Part shown: positions 9,681-22,968 of the stretch, piece after piece | Numbering within the stretch: position 1 is the stretch's first letter | Layout: every line of letters starts with the position of its first letter | NCBI RefSeq assembly: GCF_021018895.1 | Contig: NC_079368.1 | Span: 1 to 64,000 of the forward strand | Source: Seriola aureovittata | Taxonomy: Eukaryota; Chordata; Actinopteri; Carangiformes; Carangidae | Length of the DNA stretch: 64,000 nucleotides | Direction of reading: 5' to 3' | Translations under genes and position numbers: made by a program | The notes under the pieces: generated by a model | Told to the model about the DNA's origin: nothing | The model's input: only the letters and a program-made list of their open reading frames with translations | Databases searched by the model: none

Positions 9681-10398
9681 TCCTACATACATTGATGCTA
9701 TTGGGGTGCCAAGAGGGGTGCCAGACGAGTACAAATTGGTTGATCAGGTGGCTGCTGGGTTTGAATCATCAATTTGTTGGTGGTGTACAATCAATAAAAA
9801 CGTAGATCGAATAAACTATGTCCACTATAACGTTCAGAAATTGGGTAATTGGACAGAGGCCGGGTTCGAGGCGGTACATGGTCAACTAGCTGCGACGTCA
9901 CTCATGACTTTTCAGAACAGGATAGCGGTTGACATGCTCTTGGCTGAGAAAGGAGGAGTGTGTGCAATGTTTGGAGAACGATGCTGCACTTTCATTCCTA
10001 ATAACACAGCTGCAGATGGCAGCCTCTCCAAGGCTATAGAGGGCCTTCGAACTCTAAACGGCAAAATGAAAGACCACTCAGGAGTAGATACCACGATGTG
10101 GGATTCTTGGATGGATGTGTTTGGAAAATACAGAATCCTGGTATCCTCTGTGTTGGTCTCAATAGCAGTATTTGCTGCAATCTTAACCTTATGTGGATGT
10201 TGTTGTATTCCTTGCATACGTTCATTGTTAAATCGTCTCATTACCACAGCCATCTCACCCCTGGGAAACCAAATAGCACAAATGTATCCACTATTAGGTA
10301 AGCCATCTGAGGAGGATACCGATAGTGAGGATGACGATGCTGACACAACGTGCTATGGAGTACCTGACTTTTTTCCTGACCATGGAAACTGTGAGTAA
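9664..10398 (+). pseudogene. env: env 3' part: transmembrane subunit
   Basis: The frame is open from upstream of ATG 9706 to 10398. Signature features, in order, are an extracellular helix region, a heptad-like stretch ending in the CX6CC motif (CAMFGERCC, about 9961-9987) typical of gamma-type Env that is disulphide-linked to the surface subunit, an NNT sequon, a single membrane span (about 10135-10200), a Cys cluster at the inner membrane face (CGCCCIPC), and an acidic cytoplasmic tail (EEDTDSEDDD). The transmembrane half itself has no stop, but it lacks its own signal peptide and the normal fusion with the 5' half, so I call it part of a broken env. Similar domains in fish genomes occur in envelope genes captured by percomorphs. 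Confidence 0.85.
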
Positions 10399-10520
10399 AA
10401 CATTCTCTCAGGAGACTCTCTGAGTGTAAACATATTTGTGTTCATAAAAATGATCTTACAACCGAAAATCTTTTGAAGTGGTTGTCTAAGTGATATGAGA
10501 ATTTGAGCCAATATGTGATA
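10399..10520 (+). other. Proviral 3' untranslated spacer
   Basis: Non-coding sequence between the env stop and the polypurine tract. No accessory gene is seen. Confidence 0.5.
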
Positions 10521-10533
10521 AACAGGAGGGAAA
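10521..10533 (+). promoter_or_regulatory. Polypurine tract
   Basis: AACAGGAGGGAAA directly abuts the TG of the 3' LTR, as expected for the plus-strand DNA synthesis primer. Confidence 0.85.
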
Positions 10534-11194
10534 TGTTGGAATAATTGTATATATAGTTATCTCATATTTGATAATTGAACATTTCTGCCTTGCTGTTTAG
10601 ATCATATATGTGGTTAGTCTGTACCTTGCCCTTAACATGAACATGCTCTGATTTATTGAAGTTAGTATGTGTGTAATGTAAACGTGTCTTTAACATGTTT
10701 TACTACCCTAACCATATATGTAGTTGTTTTCAGAATGAAGTGTCTTACAGGATGCAGGTGGTGGAGAGGACCACAAGCGGACACGAGCGCTGTACAGAAC
10801 AGACTGGGATCAGTCTGTTCTACTTCTATACCATGAAATAAACATTTATACCATGTATCACAATCACCCCCATATCATATTCACACATCATATTAATTCA
10901 TTATGTTCATTGATTATGATCACTCATTGTATTATGTTATTCGTTGTATTACCTTTGACATACTTTGCCTGACCTTCAGGCCTTTGAGATAAACAATGTC
11001 TTGCTGCGGGAGGAGTGTTTGGAATTCTTTGTGTGATAATAAAAAGAGAGGAGACGGTGGAGTTTGCTCAGAGCGGGTTTGGAGATTGTAACTGAGCAAA
11101 TCTCTGTCCGTTCTCCTCGCGAGTAAGAAATAACGCCCTTGTCTTTCTCTTCTGTGTTTCAGTATTAAATGTCTTAGGTGGTGTAAACCTGACA
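10534..11194 (+). repeat. 3' LTR
   Basis: Length is 661 bp, with the same TG...CA ends as the 5' LTR. Differences by eye: two changes near GTAATGTAAACG, one in CACAAGCGG, one in CTGCGGGAGG, one in GAGCGGGTT, and 11 bases fewer after CATACTTT. Low divergence dates the insertion as recent, since LTRs are identical at integration. Confidence 0.95.
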
Positions 11195-11199
11195 AAAAG
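11195..11199 (+). repeat. Provirus target-site duplication (right)
   Basis: AAAAG, identical to 2700-2704. Confidence 0.85.
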
Positions 11200-11331
11200 T
11201 CAAAAAGCTGTCCACATCACAAATGAGGGCGGAACAATGGAGAGCTTAGGCGGAGGTGCTAAAAAGCATCCATTGTCACGCTCGTGTCAGAAACAGGAAA
11301 CCGCGACTAGTGAGATTTGTGCCAAGAGTGT

Positions 11332-11496
11332 ACCAACTTTAGGGTGCTTCATAAACTGCTTGTAATAACCTGTTTTGGCCAATCACCCGGGATTGGAAAA
11401 AGTTGAAAAGCTCAACATAAATGGGAAGACCGGTAGGGTCTTGACTTTATTAACCCACCCTGACCACATTTTTCTATTGCTGTATATATGTGACTA
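11332..11496 (+). repeat. Dispersed repeat, right copy
   Basis: This matches 710-880 in the same orientation, with a local difference around GGTCTTGACTTTATTAACCC. It ends with TGTATATATGTGACTA and is followed immediately by the first satellite monomer, so the repeat terminus is the left edge of the satellite. Confidence 0.7.
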
Positions 11497-14400
11497 CACT
11501 TCAGGATAAGTTTTCCTTTCTATTTGAGTAACATTCATGAAGAATATGATGGAATTCATGTTTACATGTCATAAAGTTATCAGTTACACCTGAGAATGCA
11601 ATACTGTTCATTAGAGCTGTTTTCACGTTTCCAGCGACTGATCGGCTCTTTTCCTCGTTAAAGCTGTCTGTGTGTCTCCAAAATCTCAGCATTCACATTT
11701 AGTGGGATTTCTACACAGAACACTTCAGGATAAATTTTCCTGTCTATTTGAGTAGCATTCACAAAGAATATGATGGATTTCATGTTTACATGTCATAAAG
11801 TTATCAGTTACACCTGAGAATGCAATACTGTTCAATGGAGCTGTTTTCACGTTTCCAGCGACTGATCGGCTCTTTTCCTCGTTAAAGCTGTCTGTGTGTC
11901 TCCAAAATCTCAGGATTCACATTTAGTGGGATTTCTACACAGAGAATGCAATCCTTTTCAATAGGGCTGTTAAGCGTCAGGATCGGCTCTAATTCCTCGT
12001 TAGAAGCCTTTTCTGTGTCTGAGAACTGAGTTTTTCTCACTCGTTGTCCTGTCTGTGCAGAACACTTCAGGATAGGATTTCCTGTCTATTTGACTAGCAT
12101 TCATGAAGAATATGATGGATTTCATGTTTACATGTCATAAAGTTATCAGTTACACCTGAGAATTCAATACTCTTAGAAAGCGCTGTTTTAACGTTTCCAG
12201 CGCCTAAATCGTCTCTTTTCCTAGTTAAAGCTGTCTGTTTGTCTCCAAAATCTCAGGATTCACATTTAGTGGGATTTCTACACAGAACACTTCAGGATAA
12301 GTTTTCCTGTCTATTTGAGTATTATTCATGAAGAATATGATGGATTTCATGTTTACATGTCATAAAGTTATCAGTTACACCTGAGAATTCAATACTCTTA
12401 GAAAGCGCTGTTTTAACGTTTCCAGGGCCTAAATCGTCTCTTTTACTCGTTAAAGCTGTCTGTGTGTATCCAAAATCTCAGCATTCACATTTAGTGGGAT
12501 TTCTACACAGAACACTTCAGGATAAATTTTCCTGTCTATTTGACTAGCATTCATGAAGAATATGATGGATTTCATGTTTACATGTCATAAAGTTATCAGT
12601 TACACCTGAGAATGCAATCCTGTTCAATAGCGCTGTTTTAACGTTTCCAGCGCCTAAATCGTCTCTTTTCCTCGTTAAAGCTGTCTGTGTGTCTCCAAAA
12701 TCTCAGGATTCACATTTAGTGGGATTTCTACACAGAACACTTCAGGATAAATTTTCCTGTCTATTTGAGTAGCATTCATGAAGAATATGATGGATTTCAT
12801 GTTTACATGTCATAAAGTTATCAGTTACACCTGAGAATGCAATCCTGTTCAATAGCGCTGTTTTAACGTTTCCAGCGCCTAAATCGTCTCTTTTCCTCGT
12901 TAAAGCTGTCTGTGTGTCTCCAAAGTCTCAGCATTCACATTTAGTGGGATTTCTACACAGAACACTTCAGGATGAATTTTCCTATCTATTTGAGTAGCAT
13001 TCATGAAGAATATGATGGATTTCATGTTTACATGTCATAAAGTTATCAGTTACACCTGAGAATGCAATCCTGTTCAATAGAGCTGTTTTCACGTTTCCAG
13101 CGACTGATCGGCTCTTTTCCTCGTTAAAGCTGTCTGTGTGTCTCCAAAATCTCAGCATTCACATTTAGTGGGATTTCTACACAGAACACTTCAGGATAAA
13201 TTTTCCTGTCTATTTGAGTAGCATTCATGAAGAATATGATGGATTTCATGTTTACATGTCATAAAGTTATCAGTTACACCTGAGAATGCAATACTCTTAG
13301 AAAGCGCTGTTTTAACGTTTCCAGCGCCTAAATCGTCTCTTTTCCTAGTTAAAGCTGTCTGTTTGTCTCCAAGATCTCAGGATTCACATTTAGTGGGATT
13401 TCTACACAGAACACTTCAGGATAAATTTTCCTGTCTATTTGACTAGCATTCATGAAGAATATGATGGATTTCATGTTTACATGTCATAAAGTTATCAGCT
13501 ACAACTTAGAATGCGATACTGTTGAAAAGCGCTTTTAAGCGTCAGGATCTGCTCTAAGTCCTCCTCAGGAGCTTTCTCTGTGTCTGAGAACTGAGTTTTT
13601 GTCACTCATTGTCCTGTCTATACAGAACATTTCAGGATAGGTTTTCCTGTCTATTTGAGTATTATTCATGAAGAATATGATGGATTTCATGTTTACATGT
13701 CATAAAGATACCAGTTCCACGTGAGAATGCAGTACTGTTCAATAGCGCTGTCAAGCATCAGGATCGGCTCTAATTCCTCGTTAGAAGCTTTCTCTGTGTC
13801 TGAGAACTGAGTTTTTCTAACTGTTGTCCTGTCTGTACAGAACACTTCAGGATAGGTTTTCCTGTCTATTTGAGTAGCATTCATGAAAAATATGATGGAT
13901 TTCATGTTTACATGTCATAAAGTTATCAGTTACACCTGTATGCAATCCTGTTCAATAGCGCTGTTTTAACGTTTCCAGCGCCTAAATCGTCTCTTTTCCT
14001 CGTTAAAGCTGTCTGTTTGTCTCCAAAATCTCAGGATTCACATTTAGTGGGATTTCTACACAGAACACTTCAGGATAAGTTTTTCTGTCTATTTGAGTAT
14101 TATTCATGAAGAATATGATGGATTTCATGTTTACATGTCATAAAGTTATCAGTTACACCTGAGAATGCAAGTCTGTTCAAAAGCGCTGTTTTAACGTTTC
14201 CAGCGCCTAAATCGTCTCTTTTCCTAGTTAAAGCTGTCTGTTTGTCTCCAAAATCTCAGGATTCACATTTAGTGGGATTTCTACACAGAACACTTCAGGA
14301 TAAGTTTTTCTGTCTATTTGAGTATTATTCATGAAGAATATGATGGATTTCATGTTTACATGTCATAAAGTTATCAGTTACACCTGAGAATGCAAGTCTG

Positions 14401-17400
14401 TTCAAAAGCGCTGTATTAACGTTTCCAGCGCCTAAATCGGCTCTTTTCCTCGTTAAAGCTGTCTGTTTGTCTCCAAAATCTCAGTATTCACATTTAGTGG
14501 GATTTCTACACAGAACACTTCAGGATAAATTTTCCTGTCTATTTGAGTAGCATTCACAAAGAATATGATGGATTTCATGTTTACATGTCATAAAGTTATC
14601 AGTTACACCTGAGAATGCAATCCTGTTCAATAGAGCTGTTTTCACGTTTCCAGCGACTGATCGGCTCTTTTCCTCGTTAAAGCTGTCTGTTTGTCTCCAA
14701 AATCTCAGTATTCACATTTAGTGGGATTTCTACACAGAGAATGCAATCCTGTTCAAAAGCGCTTTTAAGCGTCAGGATCGGCTCTAATTCCTCGTTAGAA
14801 GCTTTCTCTGTGTCTGAGAACTGAGTTTTTCTAACTGTTGTCCTGTCTGTACAGAACACTTCAGGATAGGTTTTCCTGTCTATTTGAGTAGCATTCATGA
14901 AGAATATGATGGATTTCATGTTTACATGTCATAAAGTTATCAGTTACACCTGAGAATGCAATACTCTTAGAAAGCGCTGTTTTAACGTTTCCAGCGCCTA
15001 AATCGTCTCTTTTCCTCGTTAAAGCTGTCTGTGTGTCTCCAAAATCTCAGGATTCACATTTAGTGGGATTTCTACACAGAACACTTCAGGATAAGTTTTC
15101 CTGTCTATTTGAGTAGCATTCATGAAGAATATGATGGATTTCATGTTTACATGTCATAAAGTTATCAGTTACACCTGAGAATGCAATACTCTTAGAAAGC
15201 GCTGTTTTCACGTTTCCAGCGACTGATCGGCTCTTTTCCTCGTTAAAGCTGTCTGTGTGTCTCCAAAATCTCAGCATTCACATTTAGTGGGATTTCTACA
15301 CAGAACACTTCAGGATAAATTTTCCTGTCTATTTGAGTAGCATTCATGAAGAATATGATGGATTTCATGTTTACATGTCATAAAGTTATCAGTTACACCT
15401 GAGAATGCAATCCTGTTCAATAGCGCTGTTTTAACGTTTCCAGCGCCTAAATCGTCTCTTTTCCTCGTTAAAGCTGTCTGTGTGTCTCCAAACTCTCAGG
15501 ATTCACATATAGTGGTATTTCTACACAGAACACTTCAGGATAGGTTTTCCTGTCTATTTGTGTAGCATTCATGAAAAATATGATGGATTTCATGTTTACA
15601 TGTCATAAAGTTATCAGTTACACCTGAGAATGCAATCCTGTTCAATAGCGCTGTTTTAACGTTTCCAGCGCCTAAATCGTCTCTTTTCCTCGTTAAAGCT
15701 GTCTGTGTGTCTCCAAAATCTCAGCATTCACATTTAGTGGGATTTCTACACAGAACACTTCAGGATAGGTTTTCCTGTCTATTTGAGTAGCATTCATGAA
15801 GAATATGATGGATTTCATGTTTACATGTCATAAAGTTATCAGTTACACCTGAGAATGCAATCCTGTTCAATAGAGCTGTTTTCACGTTTCCAGCGACTGA
15901 TCGGCTCTTTTCCTCGTTAAAGCTGTCTGTGTGTCTCCAAAATCTCAGCATTCACATTTAGTGGGATTTCTACACAGAACACTTCAGGATAAATTTTCCT
16001 GTCTATTTGAGTAGCATTCATGAAGAATATGATGGATTTCATGTTTACATGTCATAAAGTTATCAGTTACACCTGAGAATGCAATACTCTTAGAAAGCGC
16101 TGTTTTAACGTTTCCAGCGCCTAAATCGTCTCTTTTCCTAGTTAAAGCTGTCTGTTTGTCTCCAAGATCTCAGGATTCACATTTAGTGGGATTTCTACAC
16201 AGAACACTTCAGGATAAATTTTCCTGTCTATTTGACTAGCATTCATGAAGAATATGATGGATTTCATGTTTACATGTCATAAAGTTATCAGCTACAACTT
16301 AGAATGCGATACTGTTGAAAAGCGCTTTTAAGCGTCAGGATCTGCTCTAAGTCCTCCTCAGGAGCTTTCTCTGTGTCTGAGAACTGAGTTTTTGTCACTC
16401 ATTGTCCTGTCTATACAGAACACTTCAGGATAAGTTTTTCTGTCTATTTGAGTAGCATTCATGAAGAATATGATGGATTTCATGTTTACATGTCATAAAG
16501 TTATCAGTTACACCTGAGAATGCAATCCTGTTCAATAGCGCTGTCAAGCATCAGGATCGGCTCTAATTCCTCGTTAGAAGCTTTCTCTGTGTCTGAGAAC
16601 TGAGTTTTTCTAACTGTTGTCCTGTCTGTACAGAACACTTCAGGATAGGTTTTCCTGTCTATTTGTGTAGCATTCATGAAAAATATGATGGATTTCATGT
16701 TTACATGTCATAAAGTTATCAGTTACACCTGAGAATGCAATACTCTTAGAAAGTGCTGTTTTAACGTTTCCAGCGCCTAAATCGGCTCTTTTCCTCGTTA
16801 AAGCTGTCTGTGTGTCTCCAAAATCTCAGTATTCACATTTAGTGGGATTTCTACACAGAACACTTCAGGATAGGTTTTCCTGTCTATTTGAGTAGCATTC
16901 ATGAAGAATATGATGGATTTCATGTTTACATGTCATAAAGATATCAGTTACACCTGAGAATGCAATACTGTTCAATAGCGCTGTTTTCACGTTTCCAGCG
17001 ACTGATCGGCTCTTTTCCTCGTTAAAGCTGTCTGTGTGTCTCCAAAATCTCAGCATTCACATTTAGTGGGATTTCTACACAGAACACTTCAGGATAAGTT
17101 TTCCTGTCTATTTGAGTAGCATTCATGAAGAATATGATGGATTTCATGTTTACATGTCATAAAGTTATCAGTTACACCTGAGAATGCGATACTGTTGAAA
17201 AGCGCTGTTAAGCGTCAGGATCGGCTCTAATTCCTCGTTAGAAGCTTTCTCTGTGTCTGAGAACTGAGTTTTTCTAACTGTTGTCCTGTCTGTACAGAAC
17301 ACTTCAGGATAGGTTTTCCTGTCTATTTGAGTAGCATTCATGAAGAATATGATGGATTTCATGTTTACATGTCATAAAGATATCAGTTACACCTGAGAAT

Positions 17401-18161
17401 GCAATCCTGTTCAATAGCGCTGTTTTCACGTTTCCAGCGCCTAAATCGGCTCTTTTCCTCGTTAAAGCTGTCTGTGTGTCTCCAAAATCTCAGGATTCAC
17501 ATTTAGTGGGATTTCTACACAGAACACTTCAGGATAAGTTTTCCTGTCTATTTGAGTAGCATTCATGAAGAATATGATGGATTTCATGTTTACATGTCAT
17601 AAAGTTATCAGTTACACCTGAGAATGCAATCCTGTTCAATAGCGCTGTTAAGCGTCAGGATCGGCTCTAATTCCTCGTTAGAAGCTTTCTCTGTGTCTGA
17701 GAACTGAGTTTTTGTCACTCATTGTCCTGTCTATACAGAACACTTCAGGATAAGTTTTCCTGTCTATTTGAGTAGCATTCATGAAAAATATGATGGATTT
17801 CATGTTTCAAGTTATCAGCTACACGTGAGAATGCAATCCTGTTCAAAAGCGCTTTTAAGCTTCAGGATCGGCTCTAATTCCTCGTTAGAAGCTTTCTCTG
17901 TGTCTGAGAACTGAGTTTTTCTAACTGTTGTCCTGTCTATACAGAACACTTCAGGATAGGTTTTCCTGTCTATTTGAGTAGCATTCATGAAGAATATGAT
18001 GGATTTCATGTTTACATGTCATAAAGATATCAGTTACACCTGAGAATGCAATCCTGTTCAAAAGCGCTTTTAAGCGTCAGGATCGGCTCTTTTCCTCGTT
18101 AAAGCTGTCTGTGTGTCTCCAAAATCTCAGCATTCACATTTAGTGGGATTTCTTCACAGAA
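11497..18161 (+). repeat. Satellite block I (early-type monomers)
   Basis: Dominated by long monomers whose A tails read TCTCCAAAATCTCAG and whose core is CCAGCGCCTAAATCGTC or CCAGCGACTGATCGG. Monomers vary noticeably and include internal deletions, for example near 11940 and 13928, as is common near array edges. Confidence 0.8.
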
Positions 18162-20767
18162 CACTTCAGGATAAGTTTTCCTGTCTATTTGAGTAGCATT
18201 CATGAAGAATATGATGGATTTCATGTTTACATGTAATAAAGTTATCAGATACACCTGAGGATCTGCTCTAAGTCCTCGTCAGAAGCGCTGTTTCCACGTT
18301 TCCAGCGTCTAAAGCGGCTCTTTCCCTCGTTAAAGCTGTCTGAGTGTATCAAAAATCTGAGCGTTCACATTAAGTGGGATCTCTACACAGAACACTTCAG
18401 GATAAGTTTTCCTGTCTATTTGAGTAGCATTCATGAAGAATATGATGGATTTCATGTTTACATGTCATAAAGTTATCAGTTACACCTGAGAATGCAATCC
18501 TGTTCAATAGCGCTGTCAAGCGTCAGGATCGGCTCTATTCCTCGTTAAAGCTGTCTGTGTGTATCCAAAATCTCAGCATTCACATTTAGTGGGATTTCTA
18601 CACAGAACACTTCAGGATAGGTTTTCCTGTCTATTTGAGTAGCATTCATGAAGAATATGATGGATTTCATGTTTACATGTAATAAAGTTATCAGCTGCAC
18701 CTGAGAATGCGATACTGTTGTAACGCTCTGTTAAGCGTCAGGATCTGCTCTAAGTCCTCGTTAAAGCTGTCTGAGTGTATCAAAAATCTGAGCGTTCACA
18801 TTAAGTGGGATCTCTACACAGAACACTTCAGGATAAGTTTTCCTGTCTATTTGAGTAGCATTCATGAAGAATATGATGGATTTCATGTTTACATGTAATA
18901 AAGTTATCAGCTGCACCTGAGAATGCAATCCTGTTCAATAGCGCTGTCAAGCGTCAGGATCGGCTCTAATTCCTCGTTAAAGCTGTCTGAGTGTATCAAA
19001 AATCTGAGCGTTCACATTAAGTGGGATCTCTACACAGAACACTTCAGGATAAGTTTTCCTGTCTATTTGAGTAGCATTCATGAAGAATATGATGGATTTC
19101 ATGTTTACATGTAATAAAGTTATCAGCTGCACCTGAGAATGCGATACTGTTGTAACGCTCTGTTAAGCGTCAGGATCTGCTCTAAGTCCTCGTTAAAGCT
19201 GTCTGAGTGTATCAAAAATCTGAGCGTTCACATTAAGTGGGATATCTACACAGAACACTTCAGGATAAGTTTTCCTGTCTATTTGTGTAGCATTCATGAA
19301 GAATATGATGGATTTCATGTTTCAAGTTGTCAGCTACACCTGAGAATGCAATACTGTTGAAAAGCGCTGTTAAGCATCAGGATCTGCTCTAAGTCCTCGT
19401 CAGAAGCGTTCTCTGTGTCTGAGAACTGAGTTTTTGTCACTCATTGTCCTGTCTATACAGAACACTTCAGGATAAGTTTTCCTGTCTATTTGAGTAGCAT
19501 TCATGAAGAATATGATGGATTTCATGTTTCAAGTTATCAGCTACACCTGAGAATGCGATACTGTTGTAAAGCGCTGTTTCCACGTTTCCAGCGTCTGAAT
19601 CGGCTCTTTCCCTCCTTAAAGCTGTCTGTGTGTATCCAAAATCTGAGCATTCACATTTAGTGGGATTTCTACACAGAACACTTCAGGATAAGTTTTCCTG
19701 TCTATTTGAGTAGCATTCATGAAGAATATGATGGATTTCATGTTTCAAGTTATCAGCTACACCTTAGAATGCGATACTGTTGAAAAGCTCTGTTAAGCGT
19801 CAGGATCTGCTCTAAGTCCTCGTCAGAAGCGTTCTCTGTGTCTGAGAACTGAGTTTTTGTCACTCATTGTCCTGTCTATACAGAACACTTCAGGATAGGT
19901 TTTCCTGTCTATTTGAGTAGCATTCATGAAGAATATGATGGATTTCATGTTTACATGTCATAAAGTTATCAGCTACACCTGAGAATGCGATACTGTTGTA
20001 AAGCGCTGTTTCCACGTTTCCAGCGTCTGAATCGGCTCTTTCCCTCCTTAAAGCTGTCTGTGTGTATCCAAAATCTGAGCATTCACATTTAGTGGGATTT
20101 CTACACAGAACACTTCAGGATAGGTTTTCCTGTCTATTTGAGTAGCATTCATGAAGAATATGATGGATTTCATGTTTACATGTCATAAAGTTATCAGCTA
20201 CACCTGAGAATGCGATACTGTTGTAAAGCGCTGTTTCCACGTTTCCAGCGTCTGAATCGGCTCTTTCCCTCCTTAAAGCTGTCTGTGTGTATCCAAAATC
20301 TGAGCATTCACATTTAGTGGGATTTCTACACAGAACACTTCAGGATAAGTTTTCCTGTCTATTTGAGTAGCATTCATGAAGAATATAATGGATTTCATGT
20401 TTCAAGTTATCAGCTACACCTTAGAATGCGATACTGTTGAAAAGCGCTGTTTCCACGTTTCCAGCGTCTAAATCGGCTCTTTCCCTCCTAAAAGCTGTCT
20501 GTGTGTATCCAAAATCTGAGCATTCACATTTAGTGGGATCTCTACACAGAACACTTCAGGATAAGTTTTCCTGTCTATTTGAGTAGCATTCATGAAGAAT
20601 ATGATGGATTTCATGTTTCAAGTTATCAGCTACACCTTAGAATGCGATACTGTTGAAAAGCGCTGTTTCCACGTTTCCAGCGTCTAAATCGGCTCTTTCC
20701 CTCCTAAAAGCTGTCTGTGTGTATCCAAAATCTGAGCATTCACATTTAGTGGGATTTCTACACAGAA
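18162..20767 (+). repeat. Satellite block II (mixed and chimeric monomers)
   Basis: Contains a rearranged monomer near 18245-18310, the tandem chimeric B/A units at 18608-19255, and the first late-type A monomers (TATCCAAAATCTGAGC, CCAGCGTCTGAATCGG). Confidence 0.75.
18608..19255 (+). repeat. Three tandem chimeric B/A monomers (216 bp each)
   Basis: Units start at 18608, 18824 and 19040. Each tail begins as class B (AAGCGTCAGGATC) and switches to class A at CCTCGTTAAAGCTGTC, the short block both classes share. The fusion removes stops, so a 63-codon frame opens in each unit. This looks like unequal exchange followed by amplification, not a gene. Confidence 0.85.
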
Positions 20768-22968
20768 CACTTCAGGATAGGTTTTCCTGTCTATTTGAGT
20801 AGCATTCACAAAGAATATGATGGATTTCATGTTTACATGTCATAAAGTTATCAGTTACACCTGAGAATGCAATCCTGTTCAATAGCGCTGTTTTCACGTT
20901 TCCAGCGACTGATCGGCTCTTTTCCTCGTTAAAGCTGTCTGTGTTGTCTCCAAAATCTCAGTATTCACATTTAGTGGGATTTCTACACAGAACACTTCAG
21001 GATAAGTTTTCCTGTCTATTTGAGTAGCATTCATGAAGAATATGATGGATTTCATGTTTACATGTCATAAAGTTATCAGTTACACCTGGGAATGCAATCC
21101 TGTTCAATAGCGCTGTCAAGCGTCAGGATCGGCTCTAATTCCTCGTTAGAAGCTTTCTCTGTGTCTGAGAACTGAGTTTTTCTAACTGTTGTCCTGTCTG
21201 TACAGAACACTTCAGGATAGGTTTTCCTGTCTATTTGAGTAGCATTCATGAAGAATATGATGGATTTCATGTTTACATGTCATAAAGTTATCAGTTACAC
21301 CTGAGAATGCAATACTCTTAGAAAGCGCTGTTTTCACGTTTCCAGCGCCTAAATCGGCTCTTTTCCTCGTTAAAGCTGTCTGTGTGTCTCCAAAATCTCA
21401 GTATTCACATTTAGTGGGATTTCTACACAGAACACTTCAGGATAGGTTTTCCTTTCTATTTGAGTAGCATTCATGAAGAATATGATGGATTTCATGTTTA
21501 CATGTCATAAAGATATCAGTTACACCTGAGAATGCAATACTGTTCAATAGCGCTGTTTTCACGTTTCCAGCGACTGATCGGCTCTTTTCCTCGTTAAAGC
21601 TGTCTGTGTGTCTCCAAAATCTCAGCATTCACATTTAGTGGGATTTCTACACAGAACACTTCAGGATAAGTTTTTCTGTCTATTTGAGTATTATTCATGA
21701 AGAATATGATGGATTTCATGTTTACATGTCATAAAGTTATCAGTTACACCTGGGAATGCAATCCTGTTCAATAGCGCTGTTAAGCGTCAGGATCGGCTCT
21801 AATTCCTCGTTAGAAGCTTTCTCTGTGTCTGAGAACTGAGTTTTTCTAACTGTTGTCCTGTCTGTACAGAACACTTCAGGATAGGTTTTCCTTTCTATTT
21901 GAGTAGCATTCATGAAGAATATGATGGATTTCATGTTTACATGTCATAAAGATATCAGTTACACCTGAGAATGCAATCCTGTTCAATAGCGCTGTTTTCA
22001 CGTTTCCAGCGACTGAATCGGCTCTTTTCCTCGTTAAAGCTGTCTGTGTGTCTCCAAAATCTCAGCATTCACATTTAGTGGGATTTCTACACAGAACACT
22101 TCAGGATAGGTTTTCCTGTCTATTTGAGTAGCATTCATGAAGAATATGATGGATTTCATGTTTACATGTCATAAAGCTATCAGTTACACCTGAGAATGCA
22201 ATACTCTTAGAAAGCGCTGTTTTCACGTTTCCAGCGCCTAAATCGGCTCTTTTCCTCGTTAAAGCTGTCTGTGTGTCTCCAAAATCTCAGCATTCACATT
22301 TAGTGGGATTTCTACACAGAACACTTCAGGATAAGTTTTCCTGTCTATTTGAGTAGCATTCATGAAGAATATGATGGATTTCATGTTTACATGTCATAAA
22401 GTTATCAGTTACACCTGAGAATGCAATCCTGTTCAATAGCGCTGTCAAGCGTCAGGATCGGCTCTAATTCCTCGTTAGAAGCTTTCTCTGTGTCTGAGAA
22501 CTGAGTTTTTGTCACTCATTGTCCTGTCTATACAGAACACTTCAGGATAGGTTTTCCTGTCTATTTGAGTAGCATTCATGAAGAATATGATGGATTTCAT
22601 GTTTCAAGTTATCAGCTACACCTGAGAATGCGATATTGTTGAAAAGCTCTGTTAAGCGTCAGGATCTGCTCTAAGTCCTCGTCAGAAGCTTTCTCTGTGT
22701 CTGAGAACTGAGTTTTTCTAACTGTTGTCCTGTCTATACAGAACACTTCAGGATAAGTTTTCCTGTCTATTTGAGTAGCATTCATGAAGAATATGATGGA
22801 TTTCATGTTTACATGTCATAAAGATATCAGTTACACCTGAGAATGCAATCCTGTTCAATAGCGCTGTCAAGCGTCAGGATCGGCTCTAATTCCTCGTTAG
22901 AAGCTTTCTCTGTGTCTGAGAACTGAGTTTTTCTAACTGTTGTCCTGTCTGTACAGAACACTTCAGGA
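20768..22968 (+). repeat. Satellite block III (return of early-type monomers)
   Basis: Early-type tails (TCTCCAAAATCTCAG) reappear between late-type blocks, indicating a transposed or duplicated segment of block I-like sequence. Confidence 0.7.

Larger units (their letters stand above)
2705..11194 (+). mobile_element. Endogenous retrovirus (gamma-type), defective
   Basis: This is a proviral insertion of about 8.5 kb in the order 5' LTR, tRNA-Tyr-type primer site, leader, gag, pro-pol, env, polypurine tract, 3' LTR. It is bounded by 5-bp target duplications. Gag and pol share one frame and are separated by a single TGA, the gammaretrovirus type of layout. Gag has one CCHC knuckle, and the Env transmembrane subunit has the gamma-type CX6CC motif. 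Defects: TAG at 5374-5376, TGA at 6862-6864, a frameshift near 8805-8845, an integrase deletion near 9110, and a truncated, frame-disrupted surface Env. The two LTRs differ by about five substitutions and one indel over about 660 bp, so the insertion is fairly recent. The Env transmembrane part resembles envelope genes described from percomorph fish, which is a family-level impression. Confidence 0.95.
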
